In this document: positions 19,323-28,900 of the stretch, piece after piece | Layout: each line of letters starts with the position of its first letter | How positions within the stretch are numbered: the stretch's first letter is position 1 | Source: Prorocentrum cordatum | Lineage: Eukaryota > Sar > Dinophyceae > Prorocentrales > Prorocentraceae | Length of the DNA stretch: 42,500 bases | Reading direction: 5' to 3' | Assembly (NCBI GenBank): GCA_963575745.1 | Contig: CAUYUJ010018904.1 | Coordinates: 1-42,500 of the forward strand | Notes under the pieces: generated by a model | What the model was told of the DNA's origin: nothing | The model's input: only the letters and a program-made list of their open reading frames with translations | The model's database searches: none | Program-made: the position numbers and the translations under genes

Positions 19323-22300
19323 CTACCGGCGAGTTTCCTCGCTACTAGAGCGCACCTGCACGCGGGTTTCCCCGCTAGCTCGGGAGGCAGGGCCGTCCTG
19401 AGACGACCTGCCCGCCCTATACGGCGTATGTTTCTTCAGCTCGTGCTTGAAGGATTGCTGGCCGGCCATTACTTGTAGGAGCAACGCGCGGTCAATACTA
19501 CCTTTGGTATGACCATCGGCAGTCATATCCCGCGTGTCACACCATTGAACGCTTTCAACGATTCCGCGCTCCATCATCTGGCGGATCCAGCTAATGTGCC
19601 CAAGCAGAGTACATTCTGTGGGCTTCTTCAGATCTTTGCTAGACAAAGACTTGAAGACAGACTCGGCATCAATAGTCAGAGTGACTTTGATACATAGACC
19701 ACCCATTTCCAATATGTTCTTTAACTGTGTGGGGGTCAATGGTCCCGAGTGTAGCTCGTGGAGCGTTACAATGGTCGGGTAGCAGTCTTCCAAGTTGTGG
19801 GCTGCTGCCAGTGTTTCCGCAGAGTAGCTCGAACGCACCTGCAGTCGATGAGACTTGCAGTATGCGTCCACCAGGTGCACGACGGGTTTCCCCGCTTGCG
19901 TGTGGCCACGCCTCAGCAGGTTAGCCCCGCGGATACCATAGCCTTTGACTTCGTCGTCTTCATCTCCATTGAGACGGCGATAGCCAGAATCGCTATGCAG
20001 GTCAACTTCTCCTGTTGGAGTCATAGCTTGATACACGATCTTCTTCGGACCTGCCTGTAGTTTCCTGGTAACCGCGTTTAGTCGTCGTACCTGGATGTTT
20101 GTCGGTTCCTGGATACGTTGTAGTGAGACAACATAGACCATCAGCCATACCTGCGTGATCAACGCATAGGCTAGAGCGCCACGAAGACTGACGAACATAT
20201 CAGAAATCGTCTTTGTCGCTTTGCTCTCAGGATCAGCTCCTGTGAGTTCTGGATGTGTGATAGGACGAAGCTGTTTGATGTATTCGTCCTGATCAAGAGT
20301 GACGCTCCCATCATCGGTCTTGTTATACCGAACGGCACAGTTTGTGTATGTGTGCTTGTTCAGTTTGCACTTCCCAAACGTATCTTCAACACACTTGACA
20401 TACTTGTCAATAGCATCTTCCTTCCCAGTCATATTGATGTCATCAACGTGCTTGGCTGTCAAGAGGTTTGAGCTCATCTCGAACTCTTCGTCGTATGAAG
20501 TAGGCTGTAGCCCAAAGCTCCTAGTGATGGACCTGAGCTTCAGCGAGAATGCCCTGGGAGCATCCTTCGTGCCCGTCCCCGGCTTCAGACACCGAAGACA
20601 ATGCTTTGATTCGTCATATGACTCAAAGCCTGGCAGTGTGCGAAGGACAGCTGCTGACCCAGGAGGTAGTGTGAAGCACACCACACGCTCTTTCTCGCCC
20701 GTTGCCGCGGCGAGCTCGCTATAGGTCAGTCCCTTCAAGAAAGCCATGTTGATGTCCAGGGAAGCGATGATCCAAGCTTTGTTGCATGCAGCAGAACTTG
20801 CGAGCAGTCTCTGGCTTGACCTCCTTGCCGTGCCAGAGAAGGTTTCGACATCAAAGGCTTCAAGGTCCATGAAGCCACGGAGTACCAAGCGTAACCTGAT
20901 CGTCCTTTCCATTTCGCCCTTTTCGTTCTTGACAAACTTCCATTTGTATACGTAGCGTGAAGTCATGATGTTAGACGCTTTGCTCAAGTCAGTCATCTGA
21001 AAGCATTTATTGTCAAGCCAAGTCTTCAATTCTGTGTAAAGGGCTTTGGAAACTTTGACCGGATTCGCTTGAATGTCGGCCTTCGTGAGTAGATCGTCTT
21101 CCTTGACGACCACGGCACGTTTGGAGGCAGCACTGACGTATACTCGCATGGTTGTGACGCTGCTGTCATCCAACAATCGGTGTTGCTGCTCGGACAGGAC
21201 GACTTTGGACATGTCTGCTGTGAAGCAGAGCTCGATGTACTTCCCGTGCTCATCGGAGTCCAGATCATATTTGCTATCCGGATCCGTGGAGCATAAAGGA
21301 ACGTAGTAAGAAGTGTCCATGTCGTATCCTGGCGGGTGACCCCGCTCCGGCAAGTGGCCTTGCACATCTTCACAGGTCGTAGAGACTAACACACACTGTG
21401 TGTCTGTCATGTATGTGGGAACTGTATGCATGACTTCTTCTGTGTCAGCTTCAAGGAGTGTTCTGTCATCCATCAGTTCAGCATACCACGACTTCAAGAC
21501 AAAGGCATCCAGATCTTCTTCTGTTTCTTCTATGATGGTCGGGAGCCGACCATCGTTCTCCGCAGGAGGCTGCTCAGGAGCAGCTGCTGGAGGTGACTCG
21601 CTTGGTGGTGGACCATCAGCGAGTTCCTCAAACTTAGTGAGGTCTCGGTCAAATCCAGCAGGCGGCTTCCTGGATTTAAGACACTGGATGATGCGTGAGT
21701 GTGTAGATCCTGTGATGTCGTAGATGTTCAAGGCAGTGCCATCAGCTTCATAGTAATGAAAACCAGGGGTCACATCATTATCATAGTGCACTAGTGTACA
21801 GCTGTCTGCATAGGGTGCAGCAGGCAACTTCGTCAGGCTCTTGGCAAGTCGTACAGCAACAACGTTTTCAATACGAAAGTAGTTGCGTATGAGGTACTGA
21901 AGAGCCAAGTGCACCTTAGGCGAAAGTCGGCTCGCAGCAGTCATCTGCAGCCGACCCTGTTTCGCTGGTAGATATCCGAAAGTCATGGCGGGTTTCCCCG
22001 CTGGCAGACCGGCAATAAAGGCCAATACTGTCCGAAGGGCCGTATTGTCCGATCCTATCTCGCGGACCATAAGTGCTTCGATGTACAGCGTGTGTCGTGT
22101 GTCAGGATACTGTACTCGCACCTCGCGACTACCGACCTTCACGATGACCTGGCCTCGGTCAGGTTCGTTGCGGATGACCGGGTATGGACCACTCCATCCA
22201 CCCCAGTCGTCTTTCGTGGTGGTCGGGCGATGATAGTCCACGAGATCTCCCTCTTTGTAGTGAAATTCACCCGTAGCAGTAGTCTTCGTACGGAGAGCCC

Positions 22301-25300
22301 TGTTCGTCTTGGCAACCGCAGTGGCCTGCGTGATTGCCTCCAGACTAACCCTCCTGATTGTTTCCTCCCTTGAGTGATCTGATGATTCAGCGGACTGATC
22401 ATGATCCAAGACAGGGAAATCGGGAAGCATAGCTGGTTGTCTGCCATACAGCGCATTGTACGGAGACACTTCATTGTAGAAGGTAAATGCGTTGCTGGCA
22501 AACAAGGCTTCATGTAAAAGACGAGTGAAATTCAGAGGAATATTTAATCTATTCAATTCTTCTCCCATCACGTGTATGAGGTGTCGCAGGATGCCGTTCC
22601 TAGCTTCGATAGTCGTGGCGTGTTGGCCACGCGCTCGGATACGAAGCTCTGTTCCCTTAGCCTTAAGGATGGCCTTTGCTGTATCGTTATTCAGTGCTCC
22701 TTCCCCATCGGAGTATAAGATTTTAGCAGGGCCATGTTGCATCCAAGTTGTGTGATAGGCATCGAGAACAGTATGCATGGTCTTATCAGGAATCTCTGTG
22801 CCAGCTGCCCAGCGAATACAACGGTCGATGATGTGAAAAACAATATGTTCCTGTTTGTAAAAGAAAAGATCACATTCGACTTCCTCGTTGAAACGTCCTG
22901 GCAGTGACACAGAAGGCATCACCGTGTTGCCTGGTTTGTCCCAGGCTCGACATTCTCTACACGAGTCGCAAATGCCTTTGATCAGACTCAAACGGGTTTC
23001 ACCCAGACCAACCTTAGTTAGAATCATCCGCATTTTTGGCTCCTTGGCATGAAACCATCTCAAGTGGAGTTTGCGGAGTTCTCGCTGCACTACAGCTGGG
23101 TCAAAGCTGCGCAGGTTTTGGAGGCTGAGCTGAACGTCGAAGCGAGTCCAATCAGGGAGCCTTGGCCTTGGCCTCGGCTCTGCTTGAGGCTGCGGCGGTG
23201 GTGGAGGATCTCCTCCCTCCATGCGTCCGCGCCTTGCTGCAACTTGTGGCAGTCTACGGTGATCGTCAGAGCTGCCAGCGCCAGTGTTGCCACCATTAGC
23301 CCCTTCGGCTCTGGTGATGTCATGGCTGCTGGCGCCTGCGGTTGGATCGCCCTCGCCAGGCCGTGGCGGCCTAGGCGCGCGTATGCGCGCTCTCGCGGCC
23401 GGCGCCGCTTTTGCGGCTGGCGCCGCTTCTGCGGCTGGAGCCGCTTCCGCGGCTGGCGCCGCAGGAGCGGCTTGCCCCGCCGGGCGCGGCTGGCCAAAGT
23501 TATCTGGCAGCTTCCATTTTTCGGCGAATCTGCATTGGCCAGATATCTTGGTGTGGTGAGGATTACTCTTCTGATATTCCTTCTTACAGCTTGGACAGTC
23601 CCAGTAGTATGGTTCAACATCATACCACCGACACATCTTCGGATCCCTGCTGTGCTTTGGTGATTGCTTGTAGTTGTTGTCCACACAGCCATGGCACCCA
23701 AGACCGCCAGGTGGTGGTCGCCAGATTTCTCCGTTTGGGTGTCTCCGGATTGTTGGGTCGTCCAAGTCGTAGCCAGCACTGTTTGTTACGAACGCATAGC
23801 TGCGTTCGCGATTCGCGAATGGATCGCGACCGTAAGCAAACAGATCTTTGGCGATTTGCACCGCATCAACGATCAGTGACTGCATTCTGTAGGTATACTG
23901 TGCCGCCCTTGCTAGTTCTTTGTTGCAAGCATTGGCGTGCACATGATTACCTGGACAACGCTTGCCTCTGAAAGGTGCCAACAACTCTTCTTTGTTTGCC
24001 ATCATCTGTGTTGGCTTGCGGATGTATTGTCCAAATGAATCTTTGAGACCAGTCGTGCACTGATCAATAATCGTTTGGCAAGTGACCTTGCGTTGTGCCA
24101 GTTCCTTCCATGGCTGGATCTCATCCACCCACGTGCCCATTGGTTGTTCCCTGAGAAAGAAACGTCTTAGGTCGTCTTGTAATAGAGCGACTGTTCCACA
24201 GAACGTGATATGAGGCAGGTCCTCTTTGTGGTGTTTAAGCCACGTATCATGATTGACCTGTGCATTGAAATAGGAAGGAAGTCCAGTAGTTCTGCAGCTT
24301 GGCTGCAGAATCGTGATCTTGACAAAGCAAGTCTTGAGGTAGTGGAGGACTGCTCTTTGTACTTCCGAGTTTCCAAGGTCAACCATAGATATCTTGTCAA
24401 GGTTCCCGCCTGACGAGAGTCCCCTCTTGAAGGCTAATATGGATATACCACCCTTGCCCCCACATAATTCAAGCATGTCCACTTGATTGTTTCTGCCGTA
24501 GCATAATGACTGGACCATCGAGAAGACATCAGCATGTGAGTCAGCGGGTTGCCCCGCCGGTAACATCATGAAGATGTCCTCTGATTCGCTGTCCGAGTCC
24601 GAGTCGTCAAGAGGAACGTCGTTGAAATATGTGGAGCAGTCAAGCCCTTTGAGGTCCTCTCCACAGTCGTCGTTACCGTCTTCCACTTTCTTCGGGATTT
24701 TCTTCGGTTTGATGCCGGCCTCTTTGTCAGCTTTCTGCTTTTCTTTCTGTTTTATCCTGGCATCAGTGGGCAACGCAGTTTCCGCGGAGAGATCCGCTGC
24801 GGAGGAATCCGCTGTTAAGTCAGGAAATGGCGGAATTTCAGGAAAGTTGTTGGTGGGTCGCGTTTGGCAACGCTCAATCGAAGGGGGAGGAGATCGATCG
24901 TCATCGACGATCGTCACACGCTTTGGGCGTGGCCTTCGCGACTCACCGTCGCCGTGAAGAACTGGAGCCGGAGGCTCCCAGTATAACCGAGTACTGATGT
25001 TTGTAACCCCATCAGGTAATGGAGCTACATAATTGTACCCAGTTGGCTGATCCTGGATTCTGATATCTTGAACGATCTTATTCGTGTCCAGGTCGGTCGT
25101 GACTCTACGAACAACATGGTCCCATTGAGGGCCCTTTTGTGGACATTGGACGTAGTGTCTTATCTTTTTGTCAACGCGAGTACACACACTGAGGTGTACC
25201 GCACTCCGCTCATTCCTGATCATGTTGGCTTTATTGAGTTGATCAAGGAAGCGTGCAATAATGATAGCCAAAGTTTTATGCCGAAACTCGGCACGTTGCT

Positions 25301-25721
25301 GATCTTGGCCATACCAATCCAAATCATGCTCTTTGTGTGAGCCACAAGTGCATTTCCATAAGTTTATCGGTATATGAGGACAAGATGTAGCAACTTGTAT
25401 ATAAGAACCACTGGGACATTTACTGGAGCGGTCAAACTTGATACCGAAATGACAGAGTCTCATTCGTATAATGCTTAGCTTCAAATCTTCGATAACATCT
25501 TTGATCGGACCCTGTTTCCAGAAATACCCGGGTGGCCCCAGGATAACAATCTGCATTCTCAGAGCACGCGCTTTGATCAGGAGATTTTGGATACGTTGAT
25601 AGTGTGGTCCCGCCCTCTTTCCTGGAGTACGAACGTACCAATCAGAGGGTGTGGCCACCCACAACATATTGTAGTCTCCTGCCAACAAATTTCCCAAATA
25701 CTGTGTTCCAGTTGAAGTCAT
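19323..25721 (-). CDS. Retrotransposon Pol part 2: methyltransferase-like region, integrase, RT, RNase H
   Basis: 2,132 codons from the first ATG; the frame is open from the preceding UGA (25922). Residues 1-170 hold a conserved-looking region with CTCGSHKEH. About 410-540 is a methyltransferase-like block (VDMLELCGGKGGIS, ILQPSCRTTG, FFLREQPMGTW). 675-725 holds Cys/His pairs (CHGC, CPSC, HH). Integrase runs about 917-1250: CDSCREC, then the DDE triad in ECDLFFY, YSDGEGA and TIEARNG, then an SH3-like tail with GDLVDYHRP and GWSGPYPVI. Reverse transcriptase is about 1590-1870: RLVLRGF, ASLDINMAFLKG and the catalytic box KHVDD (His for the usual Tyr). RNase H is about 1905-2085: DLHSDSGY, SAETLAA, TIDAESVF, DMTADGH. 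Ends at TAG. No internal stop or frameshift. The methyltransferase label is inference; the rest is secure. Confidence 0.93.
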   Translation of the reverse strand: MTSTGTQYLGNLLAGDYNMLWVATPSDWYVRTPGKRAGPHYQRIQNLLIKARALRMQIVILGPPGYFWKQGPIKDVIEDLKLSIIRMRLCHFGIKFDRSSKCPSGSYIQVATSCPHIPINLWKCTCGSHKEHDLDWYGQDQQRAEFRHKTLAIIIARFLDQLNKANMIRNERSAVHLSVCTRVDKKIRHYVQCPQKGPQWDHVVRRVTTDLDTNKIVQDIRIQDQPTGYNYVAPLPDGVTNISTRLYWEPPAPVLHGDGESRRPRPKRVTIVDDDRSPPPSIERCQTRPTNNFPEIPPFPDLTADSSAADLSAETALPTDARIKQKEKQKADKEAGIKPKKIPKKVEDGNDDCGEDLKGLDCSTYFNDVPLDDSDSDSESEDIFMMLPAGQPADSHADVFSMVQSLCYGRNNQVDMLELCGGKGGISILAFKRGLSSGGNLDKISMVDLGNSEVQRAVLHYLKTCFVKITILQPSCRTTGLPSYFNAQVNHDTWLKHHKEDLPHITFCGTVALLQDDLRRFFLREQPMGTWVDEIQPWKELAQRKVTCQTIIDQCTTGLKDSFGQYIRKPTQMMANKEELLAPFRGKRCPGNHVHANACNKELARAAQYTYRMQSLIVDAVQIAKDLFAYGRDPFANRERSYAFVTNSAGYDLDDPTIRRHPNGEIWRPPPGGLGCHGCVDNNYKQSPKHSRDPKMCRWYDVEPYYWDCPSCKKEYQKSNPHHTKISGQCRFAEKWKLPDNFGQPRPAGQAAPAAPAAEAAPAAEAAPAAKAAPAARARIRAPRPPRPGEGDPTAGASSHDITRAEGANGGNTGAGSSDDHRRLPQVAARRGRMEGGDPPPPPQPQAEPRPRPRLPDWTRFDVQLSLQNLRSFDPAVVQRELRKLHLRWFHAKEPKMRMILTKVGLGETRLSLIKGICDSCRECRAWDKPGNTVMPSVSLPGRFNEEVECDLFFYKQEHIVFHIIDRCIRWAAGTEIPDKTMHTVLDAYHTTWMQHGPAKILYSDGEGALNNDTAKAILKAKGTELRIRARGQHATTIEARNGILRHLIHVMGEELNRLNIPLNFTRLLHEALFASNAFTFYNEVSPYNALYGRQPAMLPDFPVLDHDQSAESSDHSREETIRRVSLEAITQATAVAKTNRALRTKTTATGEFHYKEGDLVDYHRPTTTKDDWGGWSGPYPVIRNEPDRGQVIVKVGSREVRVQYPDTRHTLYIEALMVREIGSDNTALRTVLAFIAGLPAGKPAMTFGYLPAKQGRLQMTAASRLSPKVHLALQYLIRNYFRIENVVAVRLAKSLTKLPAAPYADSCTLVHYDNDVTPGFHYYEADGTALNIYDITGSTHSRIIQCLKSRKPPAGFDRDLTKFEELADGPPPSESPPAAAPEQPPAENDGRLPTIIEETEEDLDAFVLKSWYAELMDDRTLLEADTEEVMHTVPTYMTDTQCVLVSTTCEDVQGHLPERGHPPGYDMDTSYYVPLCSTDPDSKYDLDSDEHGKYIELCFTADMSKVVLSEQQHRLLDDSSVTTMRVYVSAASKRAVVVKEDDLLTKADIQANPVKVSKALYTELKTWLDNKCFQMTDLSKASNIMTSRYVYKWKFVKNEKGEMERTIRLRLVLRGFMDLEAFDVETFSGTARRSSQRLLASSAACNKAWIIASLDINMAFLKGLTYSELAAATGEKERVVCFTLPPGSAAVLRTLPGFESYDESKHCLRCLKPGTGTKDAPRAFSLKLRSITRSFGLQPTSYDEEFEMSSNLLTAKHVDDINMTGKEDAIDKYVKCVEDTFGKCKLNKHTYTNCAVRYNKTDDGSVTLDQDEYIKQLRPITHPELTGADPESKATKTISDMFVSLRGALAYALITQVWLMVYVVSLQRIQEPTNIQVRRLNAVTRKLQAGPKKIVYQAMTPTGEVDLHSDSGYRRLNGDEDDEVKGYGIRGANLLRRGHTQAGKPVVHLVDAYCKSHRLQVRSSYSAETLAAAHNLEDCYPTIVTLHELHSGPLTPTQLKNILEMGGLCIKVTLTIDAESVFKSLSSKDLKKPTECTLLGHISWIRQMMERGIVESVQWCDTRDMTADGHTKGSIDRALLLQVMAGQQSFKHELKKHTPYRAGRSSQDGPASRASGETRVQVRSSSEETRR

Positions 25722-25890
25722 TACCTCATTATGGGTAATCCGGTCGCATATATATCCACGGGTTCGGAGTTCAGCGCAAGCTGTGCGAATATCTTCGATG
25801 ACAAGACATTTTGAATGATATTTTTCCTCTCGGGCCTCAGCGCGGCCAACGTATGTAGCGAGGAGGCCGGTATTCGGCTTCTCTTCGCAA

Positions 25891-25925
25891 GCGAGCGCCG
25901 CCGGCGCGCCCGCCTGCCCCCGTCA
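25891..25925 (-). promoter_or_regulatory. Putative type II stop-codon readthrough signal (UGA-CGG + hairpin)
   Basis: The UGA ending ORF2 is followed by CGG, a 9-nt spacer in total (CGGGGGCAG) and a possible 8-bp stem GCGGGCGC/GCGCUCGC with one G-U pair and a 7-nt loop GCCGGCG. The frame stays open for 67 codons to the first ATG of the next ORF. UGA-CGG with a stem about 8-9 nt downstream is the layout known for type II readthrough in several plant RNA viruses. Use here is inferred. Confidence 0.7.
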
Positions 25926-28900
25926 GCGGCGGTCGTGTGACCACGTTGCCGTCTGACTCGGAGGCATGCTGTTAGCGGATGGCTCCGCAGGAGTCGCTGG
26001 TGCGGCTACGCTCACGATCTCCACGCGGGTTGGCCCCGCAGAGTCCGACGAACCTCCGCCCGTGTAGCTTGGTGGTGGTGGCGGTGACGCGGGTGGCCCC
26101 GCTTGGTCCTCAGGTGTCCATTTATTCACCGCCTCCTGGACTGCCCAGAATATCTTAGACTTCAGAGCATCCTTCATATGTGGCCAGGTCCCTTCGGGAC
26201 ACTGTTGGCCCTCCCACCAGCTGTTCAGCGTCCTGTCCACGATCAAACGGGTCGTGTCTTCCAGGAGCTGCTTGTCGATGTACGGCTCGACAATGTACGT
26301 ATCGGTCGTGACGGTCATGGACTGTCCCGTCGCGGGTGGCCCCGCTGTTGCTTCGGCGGGTGGCCCCGCACTGACGGGGTCCTCTTCGTTCTCCGTCTCG
26401 GTATAGCCATCTCGACTGCTGCGGATTGTGAATGTGTTCGTGACCGTCTGGCTTTTAGCCCCGTCATACAAACCGCAGGGAATCGCGAGATGTCCCGAGG
26501 GTGTTTTCTTCGCCTTCAGGACCTTGGCGCCTCTTCCCAGCTTCAGGGTGTAGTCACCGCTGGGGAAGATAACCTTCTGGTAGCCTGGCTTCAGCACGAT
26601 GATCGTATCACGTGCTTCCATGGCTCCTAGGCCCCAGATGGCCGGGAGATTGGCACCCGAGCCTTCTGCGATGTTGGAGGCATACTCCTCAATACGGGGG
26701 CTTGCCTCATTGGCATATTGTACCCCGATCTTGAAGTTGCCCATCTTCCGACATATCGCAGCGCCCTCACCAACACCATTGATGTAGAGGGTCTTACTCA
26801 GGGTGCATATGGCAGGTCGGTGATTGTACCTGGCCATAATCTCCTGGAAGGTTCGCGCCGTATTGGATCCAATGATGTTCACATTGGACCCAATGTCTAG
26901 CATGAACGAGATGCAGGGCATACCGTCTTCGTCAGGAAAGAATGTCCCATTTCGCGCTGCCAGAGCCATTGTCCCATGGTCATTGGTGTGGTACGTGATC
27001 TGCGAACCGAGTGTACCTTTCAACAGGCGCTGTTCAAGCACCCATTGACTCATGGTTAGCTCGGTGCACCACATCTGCTCATACTGGCGGCGCTCCTCCA
27101 CGGTAATTGGTTCCTGCTCAAGGACCCAATAATTCGCAGATAGCGTGGACATCCATTCACCTCCTGGTGGCAGCGTGTCCGTGTCGTCACGTGCGTAGGT
27201 CAGCCCCTCTGTATCGATCATGAATGTGGTATGGAACTGGGCTGCCTCTGCGCTCTCAGCGCTTGCACGGCTCCTGGCGCTGACCGGGCTTGCCACTCGC
27301 GAGGTCCTGGTTGATCCAGTTGGCCTTCGAGTCCCGCCTCCGCTCCTGCCACTCCGCCTGATGTTGGCCTCCATTGCCCTCAGGAAACCTGGATTTGGAG
27401 GTCCATTTGCGGGTGGCCCCGCTTGGGCGGCGGGAGCCGCTTCAGCGGGTGGCCCCGCAGCTGGGGGCTCCTGCGCTCGAAGCGTAGGCAGGATGGGCAT
27501 CTGAATGCCTTGCTCTGGCGCTGGCCAGGGGTATGCCTGTGCAGCTGGGGCACGTGCGGATGGCTCCGCCGATTGTGCGGCTCGAGCCTCCAGTGCCTCC
27601 ACTGCTTCACGTAGCCGACGCATTTCCCGGGCATCTGCCACGTACCTTTCCTGCTGGCGCGCTTGTTCTGATTCAGCGTCGCGCTGTCCAGCATGCGGGA
27701 AGTGTGCTATAACTATGCCCGGCCCACGACATACAGCGCAGGGGGCCTCATTCGGCGCACCTGGCCGCTGATTGCGGACGTGCTGCTGTGCAACACGATC
27801 CCAGCATATATCGTGAAAGAAGTGCCCACACGCCAGTCTCCACACTGTAGTGCCCATCTCGTAGTTGTCCATACAGATTGGGCACTGTGTGAAGTTGTAG
27901 TCTGAAATGACTGGAGCAGGCACGTCTGGGCGAGTCCGAGCTTGGCGCTCGAAAGTGGTTTCGCCCTCCCGATATGGCGTCGGTGGCGGCCGTCTATCTG
28001 GCCGTTCAGCGGGTGGCCCCGCGTCTGCGGGTGTCCCCGCTTGGGTCTCACGCTCAATCCTTCTCTGGATCGCGCGTTGTTGGCGCAGCCTGGTGTTGTC
28101 CCGAGCCTGCTGCCTAGATGCCAGTATCGCTTGCTGCGTGTTGTGCACGTCGCGGATGTAGTCTGGCATGCTGCCCATAGCGGCTGGCACCGCGAGACCA
28201 GCTGGCTGAACTACGGTCTCGGGGTCCGTCGGCGTGGGCATGTAGGCGTAGTGCGGCATAGACTGCGCATCGACCGCTCGTGTAAACTGCAAACGAAACA
28301 TCTCATTGGCTAGATTCCGAGTGTATTCGTTCGCAGGTGGCCCCGCAATCATAGGAGTGTTATTCATCTGCGCGTAGTACTCCGGGTACATCGGCGCGTC
28401 CATGGCCTGTGCCTCTGCTGGTCCATGATTGTCCCATCCATATATTGGGTGTGATGCTATTCCTGGAATAAACACCTGTCGATATGGATTCGTGGGATCA
28501 GCATTTGGAGCATCTTCAGAAGTCCAGCTCCAGAGAGGCCGAAAGTCGCCATGATTCGTAACATCTATGTTGCGGTTCCGCAACAGGCTGGGCACTCTAT
28601 CAGCTTGTTGCTGCAGAAAAGTAGCCTGTGCTCTTAAGTTGGCTGCCCGACGTTCGTAGTCTGAACCTTGCTGTCCGTCAGCGGGTGGCCCCGCATGTGC
28701 GGGTGGCTCCGCAGGCGTTCGCTCGGCGGGTGACCCCGCAGCCACTCCTCCTTCACTACCCCTCGGAGTGCCAAAGGGAGTGGTTGCTTGGAGTGCTGCT
28801 GCGAGTGCCGGATTCCCGCGAATCGCCTGGAGTCTTTGCCACAAGCTGTTCTCGCTCGTTTCAGACGGCGGAGTCCGAAACGGCGAGCCACCATCTGAGC

